Shown: piece after piece, positions 1 through 9,025 of the stretch
How the letters are laid out: every line of letters starts with the position of its first letter
Numbering within the stretch: position 1 is the first letter of the stretch
Origin: JBEIHI01 sp964655245
Lineage (GTDB): Bacteria; Bdellovibrionota; UBA2394
Direction: 5' to 3'
NCBI GenBank assembly: GCA_964655245.1
Contig: CAZZLQ010000003.1
Location: forward strand, 1 to 64,000
Length of the DNA: 64,000 bases
Made by a program: the position numbers and the translations under genes
Notes under the pieces: generated by a model
What the model saw: the letters and a program-made list of their open reading frames with translations, nothing else
The model's database searches: none
What the model was told of the DNA's origin: nothing

Positions 1-451
1 GGTAAGACACGGATGAAGCCGCTTTTCCACCCATCTGGCCCATCGCCCAAATGGCCTTCACTCTCGTCTCAGAGGGCATGGCAGGATCCGTTAACTCAAT
101 CAGCGCAGGAAGCGAACGCTTTCCCATTTCAGAAAGAATCATAGCCGAGCGAGATAGAATGACAGACGACGTCTCTGTTCTCATGACCTGTGTCAGGGCA
201 GGTATCGAATATTCAGGAGTCGCCTTAAGCTCCTTCACAATTTCTTGAGTTCTATCGTATTCGGAACTTCTAAGCTCTTCGATGAGGGCCTTTACCCTTT
301 GTTCCTCGGCTTGATCAAAAAAATCGACGGACCCCGCAATCGGCTCAAGCGCCGGACAAAACTGAGCCATCAGCGGCTGAAGCGGATGTGCAACTGCAAA
401 AGAAAAAAGAAACAATGAAAGTGAATGAGCGAAAAAACCCCTTAGTGGCAT
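1..451 (-). CDS. Secreted HEAT-repeat protein, C-terminus beyond window
   Basis: The frame is open from an ATG at 451 to the window edge, giving 150 residues. It begins with a signal peptide (MPLRGFFAHSLSLFLFSFAV, then a small-residue region), so the product is exported. From about residue 45 it consists of paired amphipathic helices with the HEAT pattern, for example 'IPALTQVM', 'SRSAMILSEMGKRSLPALIEL' in part, and 'RVKAIWAMGQMG'. HEAT repeats are alpha-solenoid protein-binding scaffolds; the partner is unknown. A GGGGAG Shine-Dalgarno lies 7 bases before the ATG, and a strong sigma-54-type promoter lies just upstream (477-494). A second secreted HEAT gene at 23942-24883 has the same type of promoter. 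The start and the HEAT nature are well supported; the function is unknown. Confidence 0.8.
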   Translation of the reverse strand, partial: MPLRGFFAHSLSLFLFSFAVAHPLQPLMAQFCPALEPIAGSVDFFDQAEEQRVKALIEELRSSEYDRTQEIVKELKATPEYSIPALTQVMRTETSSVILSRSAMILSEMGKRSLPALIELTDPAMPSETRVKAIWAMGQMGGKAASSVSY

Positions 452-476
452 ATGGCAACTCCCCGACACCACCCAG

Positions 477-494
477 TTGCAATCTCGGTGCCAA
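477..494 (-). promoter_or_regulatory. Sigma-54 (-24/-12) promoter of the first HEAT gene
   Basis: On the minus strand the site reads TGGCACCGAGATTGCA. The -24 GG (491-492) and -12 GC (479-480) are exactly 10 bases apart, and every consensus position of TGGCAC-N5-TTGCA matches. Transcription would start near 467, leaving a short leader that contains the GGGGAG ribosome site and the ATG at 451. Confidence 0.8.
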
Positions 495-586
495 ACCAAA
501 GTCGGCTTTAGACCGGCCTGGATGCGTGTTTTGCGAGACGATCAGACATTCATTCAACAAATAGCGGGGAAACAAGGTCTCAGCGT

Positions 587-1960
587 CTAGGAAATCGGAG
601 CTTTGTACTTTTTCGTGAAGCAGGCATCACACATGGATGTGGGGGGCTTGAGGTGCTGATAAATACTGTCCATTTCGAGATAGCGTATCGAATCGGCCTC
701 CACGAAATCCGTAATCTGCTGAATCGATTTGTTCGCCGCAATCAGCTCGCTTTCATGAGGAGTATCAATGCCGTAAAAACACGGAGAAATCGTAGGAGGT
801 GCGGAAATTCTCATATGAATCTCTTTCACTCCCGCTTCGCGAAGGATCTTATTAATCTTTTTGGAAGTCGTCCCGCGAACTAAACTATCATCCACCACAA
901 TGATGGATTTACCCTTCAAAGACTCCCGCAGCGGGTTTTGCTTAATCCGCACTCCGAAATCTCGAATGCTTTGATGCGGCTCAATGAAGGTTCGCCCAAT
1001 ATAGTGATTCCGAATCAACCCTAACTCAAAGGGCAGCTGAGCGCGCTGAGAGTATCCAATCGCTGCAGGAATTCCAGAATCCGGAACTCCCATGACCAGA
1101 TCAGCCTTCACTCCTGCCTTCAAATCATTCTCAGCAAGCAAGACTCCCAATTTTTTGCGCATCTCATAAACAGATCGATCAAAGACATGGGAGTCAGGAC
1201 GAGAAAAATAAATCCATTCAAAAATACATGGGGCCGGCTCAGCTTTCTTTGTCAGGAAACTCGATTTGATCCCTGAAGATGTCAACTCAACGAGCTCTCC
1301 GGGCTCAACCTCTCGAATCAGCTCCGCTCCCACCAAATCAAAGGCACAAGACTCCGATGCGGCCACAAAACCGCCATCGAGTTTTCCAAGCACTAAAGGA
1401 CGAAATCCGTGTGGATCTTTGACCACAAAGACTCGATTCGTAGAGCCCTGACGAAGCATCAAGACAAGTGAGTAAGCGCCTTCAACTTGTTTCAGCGCAT
1501 TTTGCAGCCTTGTTTCGAAATCCCCTTTTTGCCGTGCGATCAAATGCAGAATCACTTCCGTATCTGAACTCGATTGAAACACACTGCCCAAGGCCTCAAG
1601 CTCACGTCGCAATTTGTCGGCATTCGTAAGATTGCCGTTGTGAGCCAAAGCCAAATCAAAATCAAAGGTCTCCACCAAAAACGGCTGAAGATTCTTGGCC
1701 AGCGATCCACCAGCTGTGGAGTAGCGAACATGCCCAATCGCTGCAGTTCCCGGCAGCCTCGTCAGAACATCCTTCGAAAAAATCTGACTCACCAAGCCCT
1801 CACCACGGTGCGCCTGGAGCTTCTGACCATCAAAGCTCACAATACCGGCACCCTCTTGCCCGCGGTGTTGAAGTGCAAACAATCCAAGATACGCACGATG
1901 AGACGCCTCAGGAATCTGAAACGCAGCAAAGACTCCGCATTTTTCTTTGAGCTCTCTCAT
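587..1960 (-). CDS. purF: Amidophosphoribosyltransferase PurF
   Basis: Catalyses the first committed step of purine synthesis, PRPP + glutamine to phosphoribosylamine, in the cytoplasm. A seven-residue propeptide precedes the catalytic Cys8 (EKCGVF), so this is the self-processed Bacillus-type enzyme. The glutaminase domain carries HVRYSTAGG and AHNGNLTNA; the phosphoribosyltransferase loop is at about 352-369 (IIVVDDSLVRGTTS). Four Cys in the expected places (one in APCIFEW, one in SPCFYG, and the final CDAC pair) suggest the structural 4Fe-4S cluster. The length (457 aa) is normal. I chose the ATG at 1960, which overlaps the purL stop as ATGA; a GTG at 1978 would add six residues but has no ribosome site. 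Last gene of the purC-S-Q-L-F operon. Confidence 0.96.
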   Translation of the reverse strand: MRELKEKCGVFAAFQIPEASHRAYLGLFALQHRGQEGAGIVSFDGQKLQAHRGEGLVSQIFSKDVLTRLPGTAAIGHVRYSTAGGSLAKNLQPFLVETFDFDLALAHNGNLTNADKLRRELEALGSVFQSSSDTEVILHLIARQKGDFETRLQNALKQVEGAYSLVLMLRQGSTNRVFVVKDPHGFRPLVLGKLDGGFVAASESCAFDLVGAELIREVEPGELVELTSSGIKSSFLTKKAEPAPCIFEWIYFSRPDSHVFDRSVYEMRKKLGVLLAENDLKAGVKADLVMGVPDSGIPAAIGYSQRAQLPFELGLIRNHYIGRTFIEPHQSIRDFGVRIKQNPLRESLKGKSIIVVDDSLVRGTTSKKINKILREAGVKEIHMRISAPPTISPCFYGIDTPHESELIAANKSIQQITDFVEADSIRYLEMDSIYQHLKPPTSMCDACFTKKYKAPIS

Positions 1961-4182
1961 GAAAAGCAAGCTCTCCACGACTGTCGGAGCTCATTCACAT
2001 CTCCCGCCAACAGCGGCTTCATCTGGAATCGACCATCGCCCGAAACACTCCCCAATCGCTTAGCCTGAACCTTTGTATCCATCGAAAGACGAATCAGCTC
2101 CGCTCGGCGCTGCGGTCGAATCTCAACAATCACACGCCCCTGTGATTCGCCAAACAACAAGGCATCTCGTCGCTGCTGAGCCTTCAGAAAATCTCCATCA
2201 AAACCAATCGCGGCATTCGAACCAAAACAGGCTTTGGCCAAGCTCACCGCCAAGCCTCCCTCGGAAATATCGCGACAGCTTAAAAACAATCCCTCTTTAT
2301 GAGCCCGCAACAGTGCGTCTTGCAAGATCTTCTCCGCCCGCAAATCATACGGCGGCAACTGATCGAATCCGACTCCCACCACTCGTGAATACAAACTACC
2401 AAGCGGTTGATCCTCCGATCTTCCCAGGGAATCGAGCATCCACACTTCCGATCCCACTTCCTGGAAATGCGAGGGAATTGCTCGGCGCACATCGTCCATT
2501 GCTCCCACCATCACATAAAAAATCGTCGGATCGATATTTACTTTGCGATCATCCTCGGACGTCTGATTGTACAAAGAGACATTTCCGGACACACAAGGCG
2601 TATCAAAAATTTCAATCGCCGCATTCATTCCCTGAACCGCTCGATCTAATGCACCGAGAGTTTCCGGCTCATGCGGATTCCCGAGATTCACACCGTCCGT
2701 AAATGCCAAGGCCTTGGCACCCACACACGCCAATGATCGAACCCCCTGCGCAAGAGCCATCTCAGCTCCTGCTCGAGGATCAATCAGATTCCATGCTTCA
2801 TGGCTTACACCCTTGAACGCAATTCCTCGATGCGGCTGATCGGATGAGGGCGTCCACACAACAGCCGCCTCATGCCCTGGGCCCAAAACAGTCGCAGCTC
2901 CCACTGTCGAGTCATAGCGCTCAAAAATCGTTTCTTTGCTCGCAACCGAAGGCTGCTTGAGCAGATATGTCAGCGCTCCCCACTCATCTTGAATCTCGGG
3001 GAACTGAAACTGTGTTCGACGAGTAGGCAATTCCCACTCCGGCTCCGGCAAGTCCGCGTCCGGCGGATCCTGGACGTCCGCGACGGGGAGATCCACCAAC
3101 TTCTCGCCTTTGAAGGTCATCTCGAGATTGCCGCCCTCTGTGGTCTCACCAATCACAACCGCCTCGCAACCCCATCGATGCATGACTTCTTCAAACTTTT
3201 TCTCAGAGCCTTTCTTCACAATCGCAAGCATTCGTTCTTGAGACTCAGAAAGTAAGAGCTCGTAAGCCTCCATCCCAGGCTCGCGCGTTGGAACCAGGTC
3301 CAGCTCGACCTTCATGCCGACTTTGGATTTGTACGAAATCTCCATCGTTGAACACGTTAACCCAGCGGCCCCCATGTCCTGAATGGCCATCAGATCTTGC
3401 GGGTACAAGCGCATGACTTCAAGGCAAGCATCCATCAGACACTTTTCTTTGAAGGGATCGCCCACTTGCACTCGCACTTTTTGACCATCAGCTTTGTTTT
3501 CTTCACTAAAATCCGCAGAGGCCAGAAGTGATGCGCCGTGAATTCCATCGCGACCTGTTTTGGCTCCCCAGACCATCACCGATTGCCCCGGTGAGGCTGT
3601 CGCTGAACGATAAATCTTATCTTTCTCTACCACTCCCGCTGCAAACACATTCACGAGAATGTTGGAGTTATAACAAGGTGACATTTTCACCTGACCCGCG
3701 ACGGTCGGCACACCCACACAATTTCCGTAGTGAGCGATTCCAGAAACAACTCCCTCAAGCAGAAAGTCTTGGCGCGCAGCGGTCTTTTGTCCAAATCGCA
3801 GATAATTGCCAAGTGCAACGGGCTGAGCACCCATCGTAAAAATATCGCGCAAAATTCCACCCACTCCTGTGGCAGCTCCCTGAAAGGGCTCAACGAAACT
3901 GGGATGATTGTGACTTTCCACTTTGAACGCTACTGCGCGCTTTTCATCCAAAGAAACAAGGCCAGCGTTTTCACCGGGGCCCTGCAAAACATGAGAACCC
4001 TTGGTGATGATTTTTTTGAGAAAGCGTTTGGTGCTCTTGTAACTGCAGTGCTCCGACCACATGACACCAATCATCTGAAGCTCTGTTTCGGACGGCTCAC
4101 GCTTGAGCGTCGAAACAAGATGCTCATACTCCCTGGAACTGAGGCCCACAAGCGATGCCAATTTCTCTATTCGCTCACTCAT
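1957..4182 (-). CDS. purL: Phosphoribosylformylglycinamidine synthase subunit PurL
   Basis: Large ATP-dependent subunit of FGAM synthase, which works with PurQ (glutaminase) and PurS (bridge). At 741 residues this is the small PurL of PurSQL systems, not the fused 1300-residue enzyme. Recognisable segments are MIGVMWSEHCSYKSTK near residue 45 (catalytic region), ENAGLVSLDEKRAVAFKVES in the ATP site, and two AIRS-type halves with GVSGNVSLYNQT-like elements in the second. The ATG at 4182 was preferred over a GTG at 4209 because it has GGAG 8 bases upstream and forms an ATGA overlap with the purQ stop. The end overlaps purF the same way, so translation is probably coupled along the operon. Confidence 0.96.
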   Translation of the reverse strand: MSERIEKLASLVGLSSREYEHLVSTLKREPSETELQMIGVMWSEHCSYKSTKRFLKKIITKGSHVLQGPGENAGLVSLDEKRAVAFKVESHNHPSFVEPFQGAATGVGGILRDIFTMGAQPVALGNYLRFGQKTAARQDFLLEGVVSGIAHYGNCVGVPTVAGQVKMSPCYNSNILVNVFAAGVVEKDKIYRSATASPGQSVMVWGAKTGRDGIHGASLLASADFSEENKADGQKVRVQVGDPFKEKCLMDACLEVMRLYPQDLMAIQDMGAAGLTCSTMEISYKSKVGMKVELDLVPTREPGMEAYELLLSESQERMLAIVKKGSEKKFEEVMHRWGCEAVVIGETTEGGNLEMTFKGEKLVDLPVADVQDPPDADLPEPEWELPTRRTQFQFPEIQDEWGALTYLLKQPSVASKETIFERYDSTVGAATVLGPGHEAAVVWTPSSDQPHRGIAFKGVSHEAWNLIDPRAGAEMALAQGVRSLACVGAKALAFTDGVNLGNPHEPETLGALDRAVQGMNAAIEIFDTPCVSGNVSLYNQTSEDDRKVNIDPTIFYVMVGAMDDVRRAIPSHFQEVGSEVWMLDSLGRSEDQPLGSLYSRVVGVGFDQLPPYDLRAEKILQDALLRAHKEGLFLSCRDISEGGLAVSLAKACFGSNAAIGFDGDFLKAQQRRDALLFGESQGRVIVEIRPQRRAELIRLSMDTKVQAKRLGSVSGDGRFQMKPLLAGDVNELRQSWRACFS

Positions 4183-4841
4183 TTCAAATTCTCCACGGCA
4201 TTTTTCCACAAGAGCTGACCATCCATGAGCTTTAAGTCTTCAAACGAAGCTCGCTCGGGATGCGGCATCATTCCCAAGATACTGCCCTTGCCATGCCTTC
4301 GATAAACCCCCGCAATGTTTTGATGTGAGCCGTTAATATCTTCCAAATACGTCAGCGCAGGCTTCACTTCCGACACATCAATCTTTTGAATTTGGTAATT
4401 TCCAAACTTGTGCGCGACGGGAAACTTCAAAATCTTGCCGTGGTCACGAGGACAAAACCAAGGAAACGCCTCGCCCCCCACTTTGAGCTCCACAACTCGT
4501 GAAACAAACTTTAAATGAGAGTTCACCGTCAAATAACCTGGAAGAAGTCGGGCTTCCAACAAAATCTGAAAGCCATTGCACAAACCCAAACAGTGAGCAC
4601 CGGCCTCAATAGCATCTGACAACCCCATGATGGCTGGACTTTGTTTGGCAATAGCTCCCGCTCGAAGATAATCTCCGAAACTAAATCCACCCGGGATGAC
4701 AATAAGATCATATTGGCCAACCTTGAGTTCATCCTCATGCCAATGAAAGCTCGCAGAAATTCCATTTTGATTTTGCAGGGCGCGCAGAGTGTCTTGATCA
4801 CAATTGGAGCCAGGAAATCGGATGACTCCGGCGCGAATCAC
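4179..4841 (-). CDS. purQ: FGAM synthase glutaminase subunit PurQ
   Basis: Class I glutamine amidotransferase that feeds ammonia to PurL. The nucleophile elbow is HCLGLCNGFQIL (around residues 83-94), and the oxyanion strand is IPGGFSFGDYLRAGAI. The His-x-Glu of the triad is in MMPHPERA near the C-terminus. At 220 aa the length is typical. It starts with GTG at 4841, overlapping the purS stop by four bases (GTGA), and its own stop overlaps the purL start. The N-terminal IRFPGSNCDQDT is characteristic of PurQ. Confidence 0.96.
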   Translation of the reverse strand: MIRAGVIRFPGSNCDQDTLRALQNQNGISASFHWHEDELKVGQYDLIVIPGGFSFGDYLRAGAIAKQSPAIMGLSDAIEAGAHCLGLCNGFQILLEARLLPGYLTVNSHLKFVSRVVELKVGGEAFPWFCPRDHGKILKFPVAHKFGNYQIQKIDVSEVKPALTYLEDINGSHQNIAGVYRRHGKGSILGMMPHPERASFEDLKLMDGQLLWKNAVENLK

Positions 4842-5089
4842 TTGAGAACCTCGACTTCGTAATTTTCCATCACGACATTGGCGAGAAGCTTCTGCGCCAT
4901 TTCTCGTCCTAAGCTTACCGCTTGAGCCTCAGACTCAGCCGTCAGCGTCACCAAAAAAAGTTTTTGGACATGAACAGACTCCAGAGTCTTAAAGTTGAGT
5001 CGCTTGAGGGAACTCCCAATCGCTTCGGCTTGAGGATCCAAAATTCCTTCTTTAAATCCGACACGAATGCGCAGCTGAAATTTCATCAT
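4838..5089 (-). CDS. purS: FGAM synthase small subunit PurS
   Basis: An 83-residue protein that holds PurL and PurQ together and helps channel ammonia. The sequence shows the PurS ferredoxin-like fold pattern: RIRVGFKEGILDPQAEAI, then LNFKTLESVHVQKLF, and a C-terminal NVVMENYEVEVL. It starts at the first of two adjacent ATGs (5089), which overlaps the purC stop as ATGA. Its presence fits the small PurL and separate PurQ next to it. Confidence 0.95.
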   Translation of the reverse strand: MMKFQLRIRVGFKEGILDPQAEAIGSSLKRLNFKTLESVHVQKLFLVTLTAESEAQAVSLGREMAQKLLANVVMENYEVEVLK

Positions 5090-5817
5090 ACGGCCAACCT
5101 CTTTTCCAAACGAGCCAGGACCTCACGGTATCCACTCATGAGGTCTCCCAAATCAAAGCGAAAACGATCTTTATCGAATTTCTCCAGGGTTTTTTTGTCC
5201 CAGAGCCTGGAGGTGTCTGGAGAAAACTCATCTGCCAACAGGACTTTGCCCTCAGCGTCCTTTCCAAACTCCAACTTGAAATCCACCAAGATCAAACCCA
5301 GCTCATCAAACAGCGGAGATAAAACATCATTCACTCGCAGTGCTTGGCGACGACACTCCGTCAAATCCTGAGCATGAACTCCATAGAAAGAAACCAATAA
5401 ATCCTCGGAAACCTGAGGATCTCCTTTTTGATCGTTCTTCAGATACCATTCCACAAGAGGAGGATTCAGAGGTGCACCTTCGGGTTCTCCCAAACGACGC
5501 GCCAAAGATCCCGCCATTCGATTTCGAACCACCACTTCCACCGGAAGCATGCTTAGCTGTTTGGTCTCAAAGGAGCGATCATCAACGCTTCGAACAAAGT
5601 GAGTCGGCACCCCGTTTTGGGTGAGATAGCGAAAAACCAACGTGCTCATTTTGATGTTGATGGCGCCTTTGCCCTCAAACTCGGCTTTCTTTTGGGCATT
5701 AAAAGCGGTGGCAGAATCCTTGAAATAATGGATAAGCGTCCCCCCTGGGGCTTTAAACACGATTTTAGCCTTACCTTCGTAGAGCTTTTGACCGTAATCC
5801 TTGGAGGGGGCCGTCAC
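5086..5817 (-). CDS. purC: SAICAR synthetase PurC
   Basis: Phosphoribosylaminoimidazole-succinocarboxamide synthase, which ligates aspartate to CAIR using ATP. Family signatures: KLYEGKAKIVF at the N-terminus, MLPVEVVVRNRMAGSLARR (about 93-111) and LILVDFKLEFG followed by LADEFSPDTSRLWD. The length of 243 aa is normal. The start is GTG at 5817: no ATG lies in frame upstream before a stop, and there is no Shine-Dalgarno. A good sigma-70-like promoter at 5827-5855 places the transcript start only a few bases before this GTG, so the operon mRNA may be almost leaderless. First gene of the purine operon, divergent from mutS. Confidence 0.95.
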   Translation of the reverse strand: MTAPSKDYGQKLYEGKAKIVFKAPGGTLIHYFKDSATAFNAQKKAEFEGKGAINIKMSTLVFRYLTQNGVPTHFVRSVDDRSFETKQLSMLPVEVVVRNRMAGSLARRLGEPEGAPLNPPLVEWYLKNDQKGDPQVSEDLLVSFYGVHAQDLTECRRQALRVNDVLSPLFDELGLILVDFKLEFGKDAEGKVLLADEFSPDTSRLWDKKTLEKFDKDRFRFDLGDLMSGYREVLARLEKRLAV

Positions 5818-5826
5818 GACGCGATC

Positions 5827-5855
5827 ACTATAGAAAATGCCCCCTACCTTGGCAA
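5827..5855 (-). promoter_or_regulatory. Sigma-70-like promoter of the purine operon
   Basis: Minus strand: -35 TTGCCA at 5855-5850, a 17-base spacer, and -10 TATAGT at 5832-5827. Each hexamer matches consensus at five of six positions. The predicted start, about seven bases after the -10, is around 5820, only about three bases from the purC GTG at 5817. Confidence 0.6.
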
Positions 5856-5923
5856 CGATTCGAACTATGAATTGATCAGAAAATCATGAGTCGTTAGCGT
5901 CGGGGCCTATGAGGGAAGGACCC

Positions 5924-8347
5924 ATGGAAAGCAGCAAGCCTGAAGACGCCAAAGAAGCCCAAAAGGAGGCTTCCACCGCTCATGACACCCCCATGATGAG
6001 ACAGTGGTCTGAGCTCAAAAGTCAGGCTAGCTCCTCGCTATTGTTTTTTCGATTGGGAGATTTTTATGAGCTCTTCGGTGATGACGCCAAACAAGCAGCT
6101 CCTTTGATGAATGTAGTTTTGACATCACGAAACGCCAAAGATGCCAACGCGATTCCTCTGTGCGGAGTTCCACTGTCTCAGTTCGAACACTATGTCAGCA
6201 AAGTTCTCGATGCGGGATGGAAAGTTGCGTTGGCTGAACAAACAGAAGAGCCGAAGCCCGGAAAATCTCTTGTTCGTCGAGAGATTGTTCAGTGGCTCAC
6301 CCCTGGCATGAGATTTCTGCCTCACGAAGAACGTCCTCACTATATCGCAGCCCTTTCTATGCAGTCCGATCAGTGGGTGCTTGTGGCCGCTGATGTTGGC
6401 ACAGGAGATTTGCGAGTTTTTCGAGGACATCAACTGAGTGAAGTCGTTGAGCTCATCGAACGATTGCCCATTGAAGATCTCAGAACCTTTCAAAATCTTT
6501 CGGTGACTTTGCCCGTGAAAAATATCGAGACGATTCATCTGATCACCGCTGCCGAAGCAGAGGTTCAGACTCTCCAGGGATTGAACCTTGTCACACTCGC
6601 TGATGCCCCTACCGAGTCCAAATTGGAACTCCAGATTCTAGGAAGCCTCCTGAAGGTCATTGCCGATGCTCACCCTCGTGAGCGGCTTCGCTTTCGTGCC
6701 ATCGGAAGCGATGAATCCGCCGTCATGATGTCAGCGGCGACTCGAAAAAATCTCAATCTGTTTGAGCCTGCTGGCAAATCACTTTTTGATTTCATGAATC
6801 AAACAACAACGGCCTTTGGTCGTCGTGAGCTCAAACGTATTTTGGCGGAACCCACACAGAACAGAGACTTAATTTCTCATCGCCAGACTCTGGTTCAGTT
6901 TTTTAAAACCAATTCGTTTATTCGGAAAAAATTTCGAGAGCGATTGAGATCGGCTCTAGATTTTCATCGCCTCCTGAGAGGTAAGCTTCTAGCCAAACAG
7001 ATTTTTCGATTTCACGAGAGTCTCAAAGCCGCACTCGAAGCCATTCAGGTCTTGGGTGGTCAGCATCCAACTCTTGAGCGATCACTCGAAGCAGCCAAGA
7101 ACCTTACTCCTTTGTCCGAGCGTTTGCAGTCGACTCTTCAGTGGTCTGATCAAGAGGATGCAGGATGGATTCAAAGCGGAGTGCTGAGCGATCTTGATGA
7201 ACTTCGCGCGCTTCAAAAGAACGCAGGGACTGTTCTGGCACAGATTGAAGAAAGCATGCGCGCAGAAACCAAGATCTCAACACTCAAAGTGAAGTTTCAT
7301 CAGGTCTTTGGTTATGTCTTTGAAGTTACGGCTACTCACAAAGATAAAGTTCCAGCCTCGGCCCGTCGAATTCAAACACTTGCCAATGCCGAGCGCTTCA
7401 AAACAACTGAACTTCAAGCTGTTGAGGAAAAGCTCTTAAGCCTCGAGTCTCGAGTTCGTGAAGCTGAGAGTGCTGAGATCAAGCGATTGGCTCAGCAAAT
7501 CGAAGAACAAATCGGCGTGATTGAGAGTCTTGTCGATGTTCTGTCCGAACTTGATGCCGCTCAGAGCCTTGCCGAAATCAGTGCAACCCACGGCTGGACC
7601 ACACCCGTCACATCAAATAGCGCACAAAGCATCTTTGATCTGAAGGACGGCGTTCATCCCCTCACTCATCCGTTTGTTCCTTTGAGCTTTGTTTTGGATT
7701 CTCACAAGCAATCTTTGATTTTGCTTACCGGCCCCAATATGGCTGGAAAGAGCACACTCATGAGAGTGTCTGCCCTGTGTGCATTGCTGCATCAAATCGG
7801 CTCTGATGTGCCGGCTCAGAGTTTTGAAGCGAGCTTGTTTGATCGCATCATGTGTCGAATGGGTGCTCAAGATGACTTGGTTTCGGGACAAAGTACGTTC
7901 TTTGTCGAAATGAAAGAAGTCTCTCAAATGATTCAAGGAGCCAGCGCTAAGAGCTTTTTGCTGTTTGATGAGATTGGCCGGGGAACTTCGACCTTTGATG
8001 GGATGGCACTCGCGTGGGCGATCACGGAAGCTGTTCATGATCTTCGATCTCTGGGAATCATTGCCACTCACTATCTTGAAATGGCTGCACTCGAAGATCA
8101 GTGCGCTCGCTTGAAGGCTTATCACTTGGGGGTTGAGGAATCGAAAGGGCAACTTCTCTTCACCCGACGATTGCAATCGGGTCCAGCCTCAAGAAGTTAT
8201 GGAATTCAAGTCGCTCGACTTGCGCAGCTACCAGAGGGAATTTTGCGGCGAGCTCAGGAGCGACTTCAAAGTCTTGAAGAAGCGCCCAAGGCAAAGTCAA
8301 AACAACTAAAGCTTTTTCAATTTCCCTCTCCATCTGATCAGAGTTGA
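5924..8347 (+). CDS. mutS: DNA mismatch repair protein MutS
   Basis: Recognises mismatches and small loops and recruits MutL. The mismatch-reading Phe-x-Glu is in RLGDFYELFGDDA near the N-terminus. The ATPase has Walker A TGPNMAGKSTLMR (about 602-614) and Walker B LLFDEIGRGTSTFDG. The C-terminus contains QLKLF (about 794-798), which resembles a sliding-clamp binding motif. The length, 807 aa from this start, is slightly below that of E. coli. I chose the ATG at 5924 because GAGGG/AAGGA lies just upstream; an in-frame ATG at 5909 is possible. It stands divergent from the purine operon and is followed two bases later by the metalloprotease-like gene. Confidence 0.96.
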   Translation: MESSKPEDAKEAQKEASTAHDTPMMRQWSELKSQASSSLLFFRLGDFYELFGDDAKQAAPLMNVVLTSRNAKDANAIPLCGVPLSQFEHYVSKVLDAGWKVALAEQTEEPKPGKSLVRREIVQWLTPGMRFLPHEERPHYIAALSMQSDQWVLVAADVGTGDLRVFRGHQLSEVVELIERLPIEDLRTFQNLSVTLPVKNIETIHLITAAEAEVQTLQGLNLVTLADAPTESKLELQILGSLLKVIADAHPRERLRFRAIGSDESAVMMSAATRKNLNLFEPAGKSLFDFMNQTTTAFGRRELKRILAEPTQNRDLISHRQTLVQFFKTNSFIRKKFRERLRSALDFHRLLRGKLLAKQIFRFHESLKAALEAIQVLGGQHPTLERSLEAAKNLTPLSERLQSTLQWSDQEDAGWIQSGVLSDLDELRALQKNAGTVLAQIEESMRAETKISTLKVKFHQVFGYVFEVTATHKDKVPASARRIQTLANAERFKTTELQAVEEKLLSLESRVREAESAEIKRLAQQIEEQIGVIESLVDVLSELDAAQSLAEISATHGWTTPVTSNSAQSIFDLKDGVHPLTHPFVPLSFVLDSHKQSLILLTGPNMAGKSTLMRVSALCALLHQIGSDVPAQSFEASLFDRIMCRMGAQDDLVSGQSTFFVEMKEVSQMIQGASAKSFLLFDEIGRGTSTFDGMALAWAITEAVHDLRSLGIIATHYLEMAALEDQCARLKAYHLGVEESKGQLLFTRRLQSGPASRSYGIQVARLAQLPEGILRRAQERLQSLEEAPKAKSKQLKLFQFPSPSDQS

Positions 8348-8349
8348 AT

Positions 8350-8748
8350 ATGAGTCAGGCCATTGGACGATGTTACGACCTTCAAAGCCTCTTTCAGCGA
8401 CTCAACAAACTTTATTTTGATAGCAGTCTTGAGCTGGAAGTCCGCTGGTCTCAGCGCGAAGTTCCTCGTGCCACCCGCAAAGTGATCCTGGGCCGATTTA
8501 TGCCCAAGGATAAACTCATCGTTCTTTCTCGCCGTCTGGATAATCCCCGGGTGCCACTTTACTTTGTGGAGCATGTGCTTTTTCACGAGATGCTTCACGC
8601 CGTCTTTCCGCGAGACGATCATCGTATGCATACGGAATCATTTAGAAAATTTGAACGGATGCACCCTGATTACGAGCGAGCCCTTGAATGGGAAAAGAGC
8701 TCTATCAAAGTTCTTTTTGAAAAGTCTCAGACCAGCTTGCCGCTGTGA
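8350..8748 (+). CDS. Small SprT-like zinc metalloprotease-type protein
   Basis: A 132-residue protein whose centre reads VLFHEMLHAVFP, an HExxH zinc site, followed about ten residues later by HRMHTESFRKFE that could give the third ligand. The arrangement and size resemble the SprT-like/wss-type minimal metalloprotease domain, without the C-terminal zinc ribbon of full SprT. The substrate is unknown. The ATG at 8350 comes two bases after the mutS stop; a TTG at 8344 would overlap mutS. Cotranscription with mutS is likely. No signal peptide, so probably cytoplasmic. Family assignment rests on the motif only. Confidence 0.7.
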   Translation: MSQAIGRCYDLQSLFQRLNKLYFDSSLELEVRWSQREVPRATRKVILGRFMPKDKLIVLSRRLDNPRVPLYFVEHVLFHEMLHAVFPRDDHRMHTESFRKFERMHPDYERALEWEKSSIKVLFEKSQTSLPL

Positions 8749-8751
8749 AGA

Positions 8752-8952
8752 CTAAGAGTGTTTTTCGTCGTCTTTTTTGGCTTCGTCTTTTTTGGGAGTC
8801 ACATCGATCGCATCAGGCTCTTTCATCGCTTTCTTGAAATTGCGAATGCCTTGTCCAATGCCTGCGCCGAGCTGAGGCAACTTCGAAGCACCAAAAAGTA
8901 AAAACAAAATTCCAGCCAAAATGATAAGTTCCGTAGTACCTAATCCAAACAT
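8752..8952 (-). CDS. tatA: Twin-arginine translocase subunit TatA
   Basis: A 66-residue protein with the TatA/E architecture: a short N-terminal membrane helix (TTELIILAGILFLLFG), the FGxxKLPQLG hinge (GASKLPQLGAGIGQGIRNFKKAM) forming an amphipathic helix, and a charged, Lys/Asp-rich tail. It oligomerises to let folded proteins cross the inner membrane. AGAGGA lies 7 bases before the ATG. No tatB or tatC is adjacent. It is convergent with the mutS-linked gene, three bases away. Confidence 0.93.
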   Translation of the reverse strand: MFGLGTTELIILAGILFLLFGASKLPQLGAGIGQGIRNFKKAMKEPDAIDVTPKKDEAKKDDEKHS

Positions 8953-9025
8953 CGCTAATCCTCTGTCAATCTCTCCAGTTTTTTGCCTCTGAGATTATTC
9001 TCTCACATCACCCTATTTCGAACCA

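Noticed and set aside
1961..1978. Longer N-terminus of PurF from GTG 1978, and likewise PurL from GTG 4209
   Set aside because: The ATG codons at 1960 and 4182 form ATGA overlaps with the upstream stops, and the purL one has a good ribosome site; the longer starts have no supporting site.
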